Source: Bradyrhizobium sp. NAS80.1
GTDB taxonomy: Bacteria > Pseudomonadota > Alphaproteobacteria > Rhizobiales > Xanthobacteraceae
DNA length: 64,000 nt
Assembly (NCBI RefSeq): GCF_001908205.1
Contig: NZ_LGHL01000139.1
Span: 1 to 64,000, forward strand
Direction: 5' to 3'
In this document: positions 1-9,153 of the stretch, piece after piece
How positions within the stretch are numbered: position 1 is the first letter of the stretch
Layout of the letters: each line of letters starts with the position of its first letter
Notes under the pieces: generated by a model
Told to the model about the DNA's origin: nothing
The model's input: the letters and a program-made list of their open reading frames with translations, nothing else
The model's database searches: none
Program-made: the position numbers and the translations under genes

Positions 1-110
1 CTTCCTCCCCACATTCGGTCGCCCTCATGCAGTTGCGCTTCACTTCGCTCGCCATGATCAGCTTACGATGGGACTTCCACCCACAAGAGTGCGCCCATGC
101 TGGGCGCACC

Positions 111-140
111 AAGAAAAAAGCCCTGCCAGACGGCAGGGCT
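111..140 (-). terminator. Rho-independent terminator of the Bug-type gene
   Basis: A 9 bp perfect stem (119-127 with 132-140, loop AGAC) is followed on the minus strand by a run of T residues (complement of 112-119). It lies about 25 bases past the stop of the minus-strand gene at 165-1139. A second 9 bp hairpin without a T tract sits just beyond it at 89-109. Confidence 0.8.
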
Positions 141-164
141 CCATTCCCGGTCATCACAAGATCG

Positions 165-1139
165 CTACTCGACCTTCAGGCCGGCGAACTCGACGACCTT
201 CTTCCACTTGGCGGTCTCGGCCTCGATCTCCTTGCCGAACGCCTCCGGTGTCAGCACCAGCGGATCACCGCCGAGCTCGACCAGACGCTTGGTCATGTCG
301 GGCTCCTTCATGAGCGTGTTGATCTCATTGTTGAGCTTGGCGATGATCTCCTTTGGCATGTTCTTCGGCCCGCCGATGCCGAACAGCGCGCTCGCCTCGT
401 AGTCCTTCACGGTCTCGCCGATCGGGGGCACGTCAGGCAGCTGCGGCGAGCGCTGGGCGGTAGTGACGCCGAGCGCGCGCAGAGAGCCGGAGCGGATGTG
501 CTGGATGATCGAGGGCATGTTGTCGAAGATCACCTGCACCTGGCCGCCGAGCATGTCGGTGATCGCGGGGGCCGCACCACGATAGGGTACGTGCTGCATC
601 TTGCAGCCGGTCATCGCCATGAACATCTCGCCAGACAGATGCACCGAGGTGCCGTTGCCGGAGGAGGCCATGTTCACCTTGCCGGGATTGGCCTTCACAT
701 ATTCGATGAACTCGGCGACGGTCTTCGCGGGCACATCCTTGTTGACGGTCATCACGTTCGGCACGCGCTGAAATCCGGCAATCGGCGCGATGTCGCGGAC
801 GAAGTTGAACTTGAGGTTCGCGTAAAGCGTGGCGTTGATATAGTTGGCCGGATTGACCAGCAACACGGTGTAGCCGTCGGGCTCGGCATTCACGACGGAT
901 TCGGTACCGATATTGTTGCCGGCGCCCGGCTTGTTCTCGACCACGAATTGCTGGCCGAGCCGTTCCGACAGCCGCTGGCCGATCAACCGGGCCAGAATAT
1001 CGGTGGCGCCGCCCGGCGGATAGCCGACCACGAACTTCACCGGCCGCGACGGATAGTCGGCGGCGAATGCCCTGGACAGCGGGCTGGCTGCAAGCGGACT
1101 GGCGGCGAGCAGGCCCAGCGCGGTACGGCGAGTGATCAT
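165..1139 (-). CDS. Bug/TctC-type periplasmic solute-binding protein
   Basis: This 324-residue protein belongs to the Bug (TctC) family of extracytoplasmic binding proteins, which usually capture carboxylates or similar small acids for tripartite tricarboxylate transporters. The start at MITRR is chosen because GGGAGAA lies just upstream and the N-terminus is a signal peptide with a twin-arginine pair (residues 4-5), ending near residue 27. Family hallmarks are visible: a PPGGATDILAR loop (residues 41-51) and a NKPGAGNNIG loop (69-78). No TctA or TctB membrane subunits are next to it, so it is an orphan binding protein, as is common in this family. The ligand cannot be told from sequence. A clear terminator follows. 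Confidence 0.9.
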   Translation of the reverse strand: MITRRTALGLLAASPLAASPLSRAFAADYPSRPVKFVVGYPPGGATDILARLIGQRLSERLGQQFVVENKPGAGNNIGTESVVNAEPDGYTVLLVNPANYINATLYANLKFNFVRDIAPIAGFQRVPNVMTVNKDVPAKTVAEFIEYVKANPGKVNMASSGNGTSVHLSGEMFMAMTGCKMQHVPYRGAAPAITDMLGGQVQVIFDNMPSIIQHIRSGSLRALGVTTAQRSPQLPDVPPIGETVKDYEASALFGIGGPKNMPKEIIAKLNNEINTLMKEPDMTKRLVELGGDPLVLTPEAFGKEIEAETAKWKKVVEFAGLKVE

Positions 1140-1265
1140 CTGAAGGGTTCTCCCAACGTGTTGTTCTTGAAAGCCAGAAATCTTGAATGTGGCGTCGACG
1201 CGGTTGTAACAAAGCTTGCCAAAGGCGGGTAGTGCGCGGGGCGCATCACGACGAAAGGATAAGGC

Positions 1266-1676
1266 ATGACGGTCAAGGTCGAGGCCCTCGATCATCTCGT
1301 GATCAACGTCGCCGACGTCGCGGCTACCGCCGAGTGGTATCGCAAGATCCTCGGCATGGAAGTCAAGGTGTTCGACCCAGGCGGCGGCAAAGCGCCGCGG
1401 ACTTCTCTTCAATTCGGTAACCAAAAGATCAACGTCCGGCCGCGCGACGCCGACAAGGCGGAGTGGTTCACCGCCGACCACCAGACCGCCGGCAGCGAGG
1501 ATTTGTGCTTCCTCACGTCCGCTGCGCCCGACGAGGTGGTGGCGCATTTGAAGGCACATGGCGTCGCGATCGAGGAAGGCCCGGTTCCCAAGCAGGGCGC
1601 CCGCGGCACGCTGCGTTCGGTTTATTGCAGGGATCCGGACGGCAGCCTGATCGAGATCTCGTCGTACGAGGATTGA
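1266..1676 (+). CDS. VOC superfamily (glyoxalase/dioxygenase fold) protein
   Basis: A 136-residue single-module VOC protein. The N-terminal LDHLVINVADVAATAEWY segment and C-terminal YCRDPDGSLIEI segment are the typical paired beta-alpha-beta-beta-beta motifs; the Glu in LIEI is the usual metal ligand position and the His in LDHLVI its partner. AAGGAT precedes the ATG. Members of this family include glyoxalase I, fosfomycin-resistance thiol transferases and extradiol dioxygenases. The sequence alone does not decide which, and the neighbours do not help, so a function is not assigned beyond the fold. Confidence 0.85.
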   Translation: MTVKVEALDHLVINVADVAATAEWYRKILGMEVKVFDPGGGKAPRTSLQFGNQKINVRPRDADKAEWFTADHQTAGSEDLCFLTSAAPDEVVAHLKAHGVAIEEGPVPKQGARGTLRSVYCRDPDGSLIEISSYED

Positions 1677-1706
1677 GGGCGGCAGGGCCACGCCCCCTCA
1701 AGCACC

Positions 1707-1791
1707 GTCATTGCGAGGAGCCCTTGCGACGAAGCAATCCAGACTGTCCCCGCAGAGACAGTCTGGATTGCTTCGCTGCGCTCGCACTGAC
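1707..1791. repeat. Paired palindromic intergenic repeat, copy 1
   Basis: The ends are inverted (GTCATTGCGAG at the left, GCTCGCACTGAC at the right), and the inner arms GAAGCAATCCAGACTGTC and GACAGTCTGGATTGCTTC pair. A second copy of the family is at 42452-42530. These dispersed palindromes are common between Bradyrhizobium genes. Confidence 0.85.
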
Positions 1792-1913
1792 GGAGGAGAG
1801 AGTGCGGACTGCCGCATACGTCCCGCGATTTGCTCCCCGCGCCATCCGATGGCAGGAAGACGCAATAATCCAAAGGCGGCCGCCATCAAGATGCAGGCTG
1901 CATGGGAGGACGT

Positions 1914-3494
1914 ATGCCTATTCAACACACCGCCGCCGGAATCGTAGGCCCTTTCGATGGGCTCGACGTGCCCTGGCTGCTGAAGATGCGGGCCGAGGTG
2001 CGCAGCTCACATCCGTTCCTGATCTGGGCACCGTTCGATGCGCCGGCACGGCACTGGAGCTATGGCGAATTTCACGAGCGGGTGGGCGCGCTCGCGGCGG
2101 GGCTCGCCAAGCGCGGCGTCAAGCCGGGCGAATATGTGCTCATTCATCTCGACAATTGCATCGAGGCGTTGCTCGCTTGGTTTGCCTGCGTCGAGCTCGG
2201 CGCCATCGCGGTGACCACCAACACCCGCTCCGCACCCGCCGAGATCGAATATTTTGCCGATCACTGCGGCGCGGTGGCCGCGATCACGCAGCCGGCCTAT
2301 GCGGGAATCGTCGCACAGAACTGCCGCAACATTCGCTGGATGGCGGTGACCTCGCACGATGCCGGCGCGGCACCTGCGCAAGCGGTCTCGCGCGACGACA
2401 GCTTTGAGTCGTTGTTCGCCGACAGCGCCGACCGGCCGCGACGCGCAACCGATCCGTTGGCGCCGTGCAGCGTGCAGTACACGTCAGGCACGACATCGCG
2501 CCCGAAAGCGGTGCTTTGGACTCACGCCAACGCGCTGTGGGGCGCCAAGATCAATGCCGCACATGAGGACCTGCACGCAGGCGACGTGCACCAGACCTAT
2601 CTGCCGCTGTTCCACACCAATGCGCTGGCCTATTCGATGCTGGCGACGCTGTGGGTCGGCGGCTCTTGCGTGATCCAGCCGCGCTTCTCCGCGAGCCGGT
2701 TCTGGCGCGCCGCGCGCGAGCACGGCTCGACCTGGACCTCGACTATACCGTTCTGCATGAAGGCGCTGCTCGAGCAGGAGATCCCGAAGGATCACAAGTT
2801 CCGCCTGTGGGGCTCCGCCATCAACGAGCCGCCGGCGTTTGCCGCCTTCGGCGTCAAGATCATCGGCTGGTGGGGCATGACCGAGACCATCACCCACGGC
2901 ATCATCGGCGAGGTCGACCAGCCCAACATTCCCATGTCCATCGGTCGCGCCGCGCCGGAATACCAGATCCGCATCACCGACGATGACGGACAGCCGACCG
3001 CGGTCGGCGACACCGGTAATCTCTCGATCAAGGGAATCCCCGGCCTGTCGCTGTTCGCCGAGTATCTGCACAACGAGAAGGCGACGCGCGAAAGCTTCGA
3101 TGAGCACGGCTTCTTCATCACCGGCGATCGTGTGGTACGGCTGGAGAACGGCTTCATCAGGTTCGGCGACCGCGCCAAGGACATGCTGAAGGTCGGCGGC
3201 GAGAACGTCGCGGCCTCCGAGATCGAGCAGGTGATCGCGGTCGTTCCCGGCGTGCGCGAGGCCGCGGTGGTGGCGAAGAAACATCCGATGCTGGATGAGG
3301 TGCCGGTGGTGTTCATCATCCCGCACGGCGGCGTCGCCGGCGCGCGGCCCGATCTGCATGACAGCGTGATGGCGGCGTGCCGCAAAGGCCTTGCCGACTT
3401 CAAGGTGCCACGCGAGATCAGGCTCGTCGACGACATGCCGCGCTCGACGCTGGAGAAGGTGGCGAAGGCGGAGCTGCGGAAGATGGTGGGGTAA
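1914..3494 (+). CDS. AMP-binding acyl-CoA ligase (CaiC-like)
   Basis: This 526-residue member of the ANL superfamily activates a carboxylic acid with ATP and transfers it to CoA. The phosphate-binding signature YTSGTTSRPKAVLWTH is at about residues 190-205, GWWGMTET is the A5 motif, and the TGDRVVR and KVGGENVAASEIE motifs follow. The late catalytic lysine is likely that of STLEKVAKAEL near the C-terminus. The start at 1914 is preferred over 1902 because GGGAGGA lies five bases upstream. Overall shape recalls crotonobetaine/carnitine or other short branched acyl-CoA ligases, but the substrate is unknown. It stands alone between two repeats. Confidence 0.88.
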   Translation: MPIQHTAAGIVGPFDGLDVPWLLKMRAEVRSSHPFLIWAPFDAPARHWSYGEFHERVGALAAGLAKRGVKPGEYVLIHLDNCIEALLAWFACVELGAIAVTTNTRSAPAEIEYFADHCGAVAAITQPAYAGIVAQNCRNIRWMAVTSHDAGAAPAQAVSRDDSFESLFADSADRPRRATDPLAPCSVQYTSGTTSRPKAVLWTHANALWGAKINAAHEDLHAGDVHQTYLPLFHTNALAYSMLATLWVGGSCVIQPRFSASRFWRAAREHGSTWTSTIPFCMKALLEQEIPKDHKFRLWGSAINEPPAFAAFGVKIIGWWGMTETITHGIIGEVDQPNIPMSIGRAAPEYQIRITDDDGQPTAVGDTGNLSIKGIPGLSLFAEYLHNEKATRESFDEHGFFITGDRVVRLENGFIRFGDRAKDMLKVGGENVAASEIEQVIAVVPGVREAAVVAKKHPMLDEVPVVFIIPHGGVAGARPDLHDSVMAACRKGLADFKVPREIRLVDDMPRSTLEKVAKAELRKMVG

Positions 3495-3503
3495 GCACGG
3501 TGC

Positions 3504-3593
3504 CGTAGGGTGGGCAAAGGCGCAAAGCGCCGTGCCCACCATCTTTCCGCAGAGACAAAGGCGGTGGGCATGCTTCGCTTTGCCCACCCTACG
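3504..3593. repeat. Palindromic intergenic repeat with perfect 15 bp inverted ends
   Basis: CGTAGGGTGGGCAAA at 3504-3518 is exactly inverted at 3579-3593. Internally, GTGCCCACC and GGTGGGCA pair again. A second, more diverged copy lies at 55659-55748. It separates two convergent genes and may also form a bidirectional stem-loop at their 3' ends. Confidence 0.85.
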
Positions 3594-3598
3594 CAAAC

Positions 3599-4891
3599 TC
3601 ACGCCACCTCGAACCTGATCGGCAACTTCTTCGGGCCGTTGACGAAATACGCCTGCGTCATCTTCACCTCGCCGTCGAGCGACACCGATTTCAGCCGCGG
3701 CAGAAGCTCTTCGAACAGGATGCGCATCTCGAGCTTTGCGAGATACTGGCCAAGGCAGAGATGGGCGCCATAGCCGAAGGCGACGTGGCGGTTCGGCTTG
3801 CGGTCGCTCCTGAACCGGTACGGCTCCTCGAACACCTCCTCGTCGCGATTGCCCGAGGCGTAGCACAGCATCAGCCAGTCGCCCTGCTTGATCTTGCGCC
3901 CGCCGAGCTCGGTATCCGCCGTCGCCGCGCGCATGAAATGTTTTACGGGCGTCATCCAGCGGATCGCTTCATCAACGAGGCCCGGGATCAATTCCGGATT
4001 GGCCTTGACCCTGGCGAACTCGGCAGGGTCCTTCGCCAAGGCCCAGATCGCGCCGGCAGTCGAGGATGAGGTGGTGTCGTGCCCGGCGGTCGCGACGATC
4101 ATGTAGTAGCTGGTCGCGTCATGCTCCGGCATGTAGTCGCTACCGATCTTCGCATTCGCAATGACGGTAGCGAGATCGTCGCGCGAATTGGCGCGACGGT
4201 CCTCGGTGATCTTGCGGAAGTAGGCGGAAAAATCCTGCACCACCGCCTGCATCATCAGGGAGAACTGCTCGGCGGAAAGCTGCTCCTTGATGCGCGCCGT
4301 GTCGGGATCCTGGGGACCGAACAGCTCCTGCGTCAGGCGCAGCATACGCCGCTCGTCGGCCTCGGGAACGCCGAGAATCTCCATGATGACATGCAGGGGA
4401 TAGCCGAGCGCGACATCCTCGACGAAGTCGCAGGCGCCGCCCCGCGCAAGCATGCGCGCCACGGTGGCGCGTGCGATCTCGCGGACACGCGGCTCGAACT
4501 TGCCGAGATTGGCGGGCATGAACCAGCCCTGGGTCAGCGCGCGGTATTTTGGATGATCCGGCGCTTCCATCTGCACCAGCGAGCGCACCAGGTTCGGCCC
4601 GCCGGTGATCTTTCGCACCCGCTCCTCGACCGAGCGTGTCGTCAACGTGGTCGGACGGTCGGCATTGTGAAACAGCTCGTTCTGCCGGCTGATGCTTTGG
4701 ATATGCGCGTGCTTGGTGACGACCCAGAACGGATCAAAGCCATCCGGGCGAGCAATGCCGAGCGGATTATTCGCGCGCAGCCAGCGATAGGTGTCGTGGA
4801 TACGGTCATCGGCATAGGCGGCCGGATTGACCAGGGTCGCCGCGATATCGGCGGGGATATCGAGATCGCCGCTCAAAGCCGTCGCATTCAT
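3599..4891 (-). CDS. Cytochrome P450
   Basis: A complete 430-residue soluble bacterial P450. The I-helix oxygen-activation motif AGHDTTS is at residues 269-275, the ExxR pair is E308/R311, and the haem-binding loop FGYGAHLCLGQYLA places the thiolate ligand at C379. No membrane anchor or fused reductase is present, so it would need separate ferredoxin and ferredoxin reductase; neither is adjacent. The general layout resembles bacterial CYPs acting on terpenoids or steroid side chains, but the substrate is not predictable here. The nearest gene downstream is a convergent acyl-CoA ligase; a joint pathway is possible but unproven. Confidence 0.93.
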   Translation of the reverse strand: MNATALSGDLDIPADIAATLVNPAAYADDRIHDTYRWLRANNPLGIARPDGFDPFWVVTKHAHIQSISRQNELFHNADRPTTLTTRSVEERVRKITGGPNLVRSLVQMEAPDHPKYRALTQGWFMPANLGKFEPRVREIARATVARMLARGGACDFVEDVALGYPLHVIMEILGVPEADERRMLRLTQELFGPQDPDTARIKEQLSAEQFSLMMQAVVQDFSAYFRKITEDRRANSRDDLATVIANAKIGSDYMPEHDATSYYMIVATAGHDTTSSSTAGAIWALAKDPAEFARVKANPELIPGLVDEAIRWMTPVKHFMRAATADTELGGRKIKQGDWLMLCYASGNRDEEVFEEPYRFRSDRKPNRHVAFGYGAHLCLGQYLAKLEMRILFEELLPRLKSVSLDGEVKMTQAYFVNGPKKLPIRFEVA

Positions 4892-4975
4892 GCGTTTGCC
4901 CCAGGTCCAGCTTGGCTGGTGTAGCTAACCCGGGCAGGACGTGTGAGGCTTGCGTCTAACGGCTGGGCAGAGCGC

Positions 4976-6070
4976 TCAGAATGACCCGAGCGCCACGGGC
5001 CGGAACGCCTGCAGCAACTGCTGATCCAGCTTGCGGCCCATGCCTTCCATCATCGTGAAGGCACGCGAATGGGTGAAGGGCATGCGGTAGGCGCGCCTCT
5101 CCACCAGGGCCCCGTAGATGTCGACGATCGTCGTCAGCCGCACGATGTCGCTGATCTGGTTCGATGAGAGGCCGTTCGGATAGCCGCTGCCGTCGAGGAA
5201 TTCGTGGTGATGCAGCACGACGTCGAGCATCTCTGGCGGGAAGCCGCCCTGCTCGGCGAGCGCTTCGTAGCCGCGACGCGGATGCTCGCGGACCTCGGCC
5301 ATCTCCTCGTCAGTGAGCTTGCCCGGCTTGTCGAGCAGCGCGGAGGGAACGAAGGCCTTGCCGACATCGTGCAGCAGCGCGGCGCGGGTCAGCCGTCGCT
5401 GATCGTCCTCGCGCATGCCGAGATGCTGCGCGAAGGCGACGGCAAAGCCGGTGACGAACAGGCAATGCCGATAGCTGCCGACGTGGTGACAGCCGACCGT
5501 GGTGAGCCATTCGCGCAGCGAGGAGTGCTTGATCGCTTTCAGGATCTTGCTCTCGGAGGCGATGACGTCGTCGAAGGTCAGGGGCACGCCGAGCGGCAGC
5601 TTCTCGAACATCTTTGTCAGTACCGCATGCGCCGCCTCGACGCCGCGATTGAGCGTCTTGCCGCGATCGGTCGCGTCATAGGCGGCGGTGTCCGGGAACG
5701 CGGCGCGGATGCGCTGCAGAATCGCGTCGGGCTGAAACGGCCGCGAAATCGTATCGGTGGCGCCGAGCGCCCAGGCCTGCATGGTGCCGTGGTGCAAGGC
5801 GTCTGCCAGCACGAACAGCCGCGGCATCGAGCTATAGGCGTCGGCGCGCAGCTTGTTGCGCACGCGCTGCACGCTTTCGGGCGAGCGCAGGTTGATGTCG
5901 ACCACGATGCCGGAAAGATCGCGCGACGGCTGCTCGGGAATGTCATGGGTCGCGACTGTCGAGACGTCACCGACCGCCTTCAGGATGCTGGCGAGCTCGC
6001 TGCTCGAATCGCCCTGGTCGGAAGCGAGCAGAAGCCTGCGTTTGGCGGCGGGTTTGGCTGAGGCGTTCAT
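4976..6070 (-). CDS. HD-GYP domain protein with degenerate receiver domain
   Basis: A 364-residue two-domain protein. Residues about 10-125 look like a response-regulator receiver: D58 sits at the usual phosphorylation position (VVDIN). The conserved lysine of the switch region is replaced by R110 (ISRPF) and the acidic pocket is poor, so phosphorylation is doubtful. Residues about 190-340 form an HD-GYP domain with H234/D235, an HHHE at 287-290 and DGSGYP at 293-298. HD-GYP proteins hydrolyse cyclic di-GMP. One later metal position (DxxD) reads DIYG, so activity may be reduced. Cyclic di-GMP or scaffold signalling in the cytoplasm is the likely role. Confidence 0.88.
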   Translation of the reverse strand: MNASAKPAAKRRLLLASDQGDSSSELASILKAVGDVSTVATHDIPEQPSRDLSGIVVDINLRSPESVQRVRNKLRADAYSSMPRLFVLADALHHGTMQAWALGATDTISRPFQPDAILQRIRAAFPDTAAYDATDRGKTLNRGVEAAHAVLTKMFEKLPLGVPLTFDDVIASESKILKAIKHSSLREWLTTVGCHHVGSYRHCLFVTGFAVAFAQHLGMREDDQRRLTRAALLHDVGKAFVPSALLDKPGKLTDEEMAEVREHPRRGYEALAEQGGFPPEMLDVVLHHHEFLDGSGYPNGLSSNQISDIVRLTTIVDIYGALVERRAYRMPFTHSRAFTMMEGMGRKLDQQLLQAFRPVALGSF

Positions 6071-6317
6071 GGCTTCCCCAAAACATGGGAGTGTATTTGG
6101 CGTCAGCCTAAGCCGGATCAGGTTCTCCGGGCCTTAAGAGGCGTGCTCAATGGAACCCTGTGGAATTGGGCGCAATTTTACGGATTTGCCTGCGCAGTCG
6201 GCTCCCAGCAAAACCGCGAAAACAACCCCATGCAAAGTAAACCGGCCATTGATGCATAAGGGGATTTTTCTCCGTCATGGCCGGGCATGACGGCAAATAT
6301 GGAGATGCCGGACACCC
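6071..6317. other. Gene-free leader and intergenic stretch with short palindrome
   Basis: This holds the 5' leader of the HD-GYP gene. On the minus strand it contains GAACCTGATCCGG (6113-6125), which matches the conserved 3' core of TPP riboswitches; the rest of that fold is not convincing. A short palindrome CCGTCATG/CATGACGG lies at 6272-6293 and resembles one arm of the GGCCGGG repeat family. No gene is apparent. Confidence 0.4.
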
Positions 6318-6351
6318 AAAAGAAATCCGCCGGAGGTTGCCCTCCGGCGGA
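6318..6351 (-). terminator. Rho-independent terminator of the molybdenum hydroxylase operon
   Basis: An 11 bp perfect GC-rich stem (6326-6336 with 6341-6351, loop TTGC) is followed on the minus strand by ATTTCTTTTG. It lies 29 bases past the stop of the large-subunit gene. Confidence 0.75.
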
Positions 6352-6379
6352 CCATTTCACGTCACGATCTCAGCCCGGC

Positions 6380-8665
6380 TTACGCCTTCATCGCGCCCTT
6401 CACGGCTTCAGCCGTGATCGGCAGCGCCCGCACCCGGGCACCGGAGGCGTTAAAGATGGCATTGCCGATCGCGGGGGCGACGACCGTCACCGCGGGCTCG
6501 CCGACGCCGGTAGCCTTCTCGCCATTCGCGATCACGGCAACCGCGACCTCCGGCACCTGGCTCATGCGCAAGGGCTTGTAGCTGTCGAAGTTGGTCTGTT
6601 CGATGCCACCGTCCTTGAGCGTTGCCTTCTCGTACAACGCCAGTGACAGGCCCCACAGCGCCGCGCCCTCGACCTGGGCATGGATGTTGTCGGGATGCAC
6701 CTGCGTGCCGACGTCAGTTGCGACCGTGAGTTTTTTCACGGTCACCTCGCCCGACGGCGCCACTGCGACATGGGCGACACAGGCCGTCCAGCTCGCGGTT
6801 GCGCGCTCCTGCGACGAGACACAGGCGACGCCCATGCCCTCGCCTTTCGGCAACTGCTTGGTGCCGTAGCCGGAGAGCCCCATCGCGGCGAGCAGCGTGT
6901 TGCGCAGCCGCTGCGCGCCGCCGTCGTTTTTGCCCTTGCCGTCGAGCAACGCGATGCGGAACTGCGCCGGGTCCTTGCCGGTCGCAGCCGCGATCTCGTC
7001 GATCATGCTTTCGACCGCCCAGAAGGTCCAGCCCGGCGCCACCGAGCGGAGCTGGCCCGACGGCGTGGCGTTGTGCGCGAGCTCGTTCTTGATCGCGCGC
7101 ACATAATGGTTGGGCAGGGTGTAGAAGAAGTCCGCACCGTTCACCGTGAAGGAGTCGAGCGGGCCCTTCTTGTCGACCGAGGGCGTGAGGAAGTCAGGGA
7201 TTCCCCAGCGCGCGGTCGGCCAGGCCGAGACCACGTCGTGGCTGAGTGCAACGAGCTTGCCGTCGCCGTCCACGCCGGCCTTTACCTTTTGATAGGTGAG
7301 CGGACGCGAGAAATCCATCGTCATGTCGTTCTCGCGCGTGTAGATCACCTTCACCGGCTTGCCGATGGCCTTCGCCGCCTGCACGGCCGGCACCATCATG
7401 TCGGCATCGAGCCTGCGGCCGAAACCGCCGCCGAGCCACATCTGGTGCATAACCACGAACTTCGGATCGATCCCGGCGGCGCCCGCCGCGATCGCGCCGG
7501 AGCGCGTCGCGAACTGATTGCCGGAATAGATGTGCAGGATGTCGCCCTTGAACTCCGCGGTGGCGTTCATCGGCTCCATTGGCGCATGGATGTTGATGCT
7601 GGTGGTATACTCCGCCTCCAGCACCTTTGCGGCCGAGCCAAACGCTGCGTTCGGATCGCCGTCCTTGACGAAGAACTGGCCGGAATCATCCAGGCCCTGC
7701 AGCCGTTTTGCTTCATCAAGCAGTGACTGGCTCGACAGCTTTGCGTTCGGCCCGCCGTCATAGCTGACCTTCAGCGCCGCCGCGGCCTTCTTCGCGTTGG
7801 CATAGGTGTTGGCCACCGCGACCACCCAGCCCGACGTGGTCTGGGTCTTGTCGTCGAGGGTGACCGCCTTGATGAAGCCCGGCACCTTCTTCGCATCGCT
7901 GTCGTCGACCGATTTCACCGTGGCGCCGAAGCGCACCGGCGGCGTGACCACCGCGCCATAGGCCATGCCCGGCAGCATCACGTCGATGCCGTACTTTGCC
8001 GTGCCGTTGGTCTTGGAGGGGATGTCGAGCTGCGGCACCGACACGCCGATCATGGTGTACTGATCCGGCGTCTTCAGCTTGATCGCCTTGAGCTCGTCCG
8101 GCGTGAAGGTTTTCGTCGCCTTGCCGCTCTTGACGATGTCGGCGAACGACATCTGCTTCTTCGACTTCGGATGCGAGATCACGGAATTGCGCACCACGAG
8201 CTCTGACGCCGGCACACCCATTGCGGCAGCCGCGCCCTCGGTCAACGCCATGCGCCCCGCGGCGCCCGCGCGGCTCATGGCGTCAAAGTTCATCATGGTC
8301 GACCAGCTTCCGCCGGTGATCTGCGCGCCCAGCACGGGGTCGTTGAACTTCGGATCGTTGGAGGCGAGCGAAACGCGCATGTCGCTCCACTTCGCACCCA
8401 ACTCCTCGCAGACGATCTGCGCCATGGTGGAGGCGATGTGCTGGCCCATGTCGGCCTTGCCGCAGGTCACGGTGACCAGGCCATCGGGCGCGATCGCATA
8501 CCACACGCTCGGCTCGAAATTCGCGGGAGCGGCAGCAAGCGCCTCACCAACGCCGGGCACGCCGGCATAGCCGAGCACGAGGCCGGTCGCGGCCGTGCCG
8601 ACGAGGAAAGAACGGCGGCTGAGATCGGTCGTCTCGGATGTGACGTTTTTCACGTGCTGATTCAT
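6380..8665 (-). CDS. Molybdopterin-binding subunit of a xanthine oxidase family hydroxylase (IorB-like)
   Basis: A 761-residue large subunit of a molybdenum hydroxylase. The N-terminus carries a Tat signal (SRRSFLVG, twin Arg at 17-18, followed by a hydrophobic stretch to about residue 45), so it is exported folded, as in isoquinoline 1-oxidoreductase and related aldehyde dehydrogenases. The GVGEPAVT motif near the C-terminus carries the catalytic Glu. Its ATG overlaps the stop of the 2Fe-2S subunit gene by four bases, which indicates translational coupling. No FAD subunit is present, as expected for this two-subunit type, and no cytochrome or XdhC/CoxI-type maturation gene is adjacent. The substrate (an N-heterocycle or an aldehyde) is not determined. 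Confidence 0.9.
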   Translation of the reverse strand: MNQHVKNVTSETTDLSRRSFLVGTAATGLVLGYAGVPGVGEALAAAPANFEPSVWYAIAPDGLVTVTCGKADMGQHIASTMAQIVCEELGAKWSDMRVSLASNDPKFNDPVLGAQITGGSWSTMMNFDAMSRAGAAGRMALTEGAAAAMGVPASELVVRNSVISHPKSKKQMSFADIVKSGKATKTFTPDELKAIKLKTPDQYTMIGVSVPQLDIPSKTNGTAKYGIDVMLPGMAYGAVVTPPVRFGATVKSVDDSDAKKVPGFIKAVTLDDKTQTTSGWVVAVANTYANAKKAAAALKVSYDGGPNAKLSSQSLLDEAKRLQGLDDSGQFFVKDGDPNAAFGSAAKVLEAEYTTSINIHAPMEPMNATAEFKGDILHIYSGNQFATRSGAIAAGAAGIDPKFVVMHQMWLGGGFGRRLDADMMVPAVQAAKAIGKPVKVIYTRENDMTMDFSRPLTYQKVKAGVDGDGKLVALSHDVVSAWPTARWGIPDFLTPSVDKKGPLDSFTVNGADFFYTLPNHYVRAIKNELAHNATPSGQLRSVAPGWTFWAVESMIDEIAAATGKDPAQFRIALLDGKGKNDGGAQRLRNTLLAAMGLSGYGTKQLPKGEGMGVACVSSQERATASWTACVAHVAVAPSGEVTVKKLTVATDVGTQVHPDNIHAQVEGAALWGLSLALYEKATLKDGGIEQTNFDSYKPLRMSQVPEVAVAVIANGEKATGVGEPAVTVVAPAIGNAIFNASGARVRALPITAEAVKGAMKA

Positions 8666-9153
8666 GTGGGCCTCCGCTCGTTGCCGGAGGCGGATGCGGT
8701 GCGCATCTCGGTTGCAGCGCGCATGATCGCCTTCTGGATCCGCGAATAAGTCATGCAACGGCAGAGATTGCCGTCCATATGCGCCACGACCTCTTCCTTG
8801 GTCGGATTGGGATTCTTCGCAAGCAACGAAGCCGCCTGCATGATCTGCCCGGACTGGCAGTAGCCGCATTGCGGCACCTGCTCGGCGATCCACGCCTTCT
8901 GCAGCGGATGATCGCCCTTGGCGGAGAGACCTTCGATGGTGGTGATCTTCTTGCCGGCGACATCGCCGACCATGGTCTGGCACGAGCGCACGGCTTCGCC
9001 GTTGACGTGCACCGTGCAGGCGCCGCACAGCCCGGCTCCGCAGCCGAACTTGGTGCCGGTCATCTGCAATTGCTCGCGGATGGCCCAGAGGAGCGGCGTG
9101 TCGTTCGCCGCATCCACGGACATACTCCGCCCGTTGATGGTGAGAGTTGGCAT
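8662..9153 (-). CDS. 2Fe-2S subunit of the molybdenum hydroxylase (IorA-like)
   Basis: A 163-residue protein with two [2Fe-2S] domains. The plant-ferredoxin-type cluster uses C38, C43, C46 and C58; the second uses C96, C99, C131 and C133 (QCGYCQ and CRC motifs). It moves electrons from the molybdenum centre. It has no signal peptide of its own and would be carried out of the cell with the Tat-bearing large subunit. The start at MPTLTING is preferred because GGGGAAG precedes it; upstream codons extend the frame but lack homology. It is the first gene of a two-gene operon. Confidence 0.92.
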   Translation of the reverse strand: MPTLTINGRSMSVDAANDTPLLWAIREQLQMTGTKFGCGAGLCGACTVHVNGEAVRSCQTMVGDVAGKKITTIEGLSAKGDHPLQKAWIAEQVPQCGYCQSGQIMQAASLLAKNPNPTKEEVVAHMDGNLCRCMTYSRIQKAIMRAATEMRTASASGNERRPT

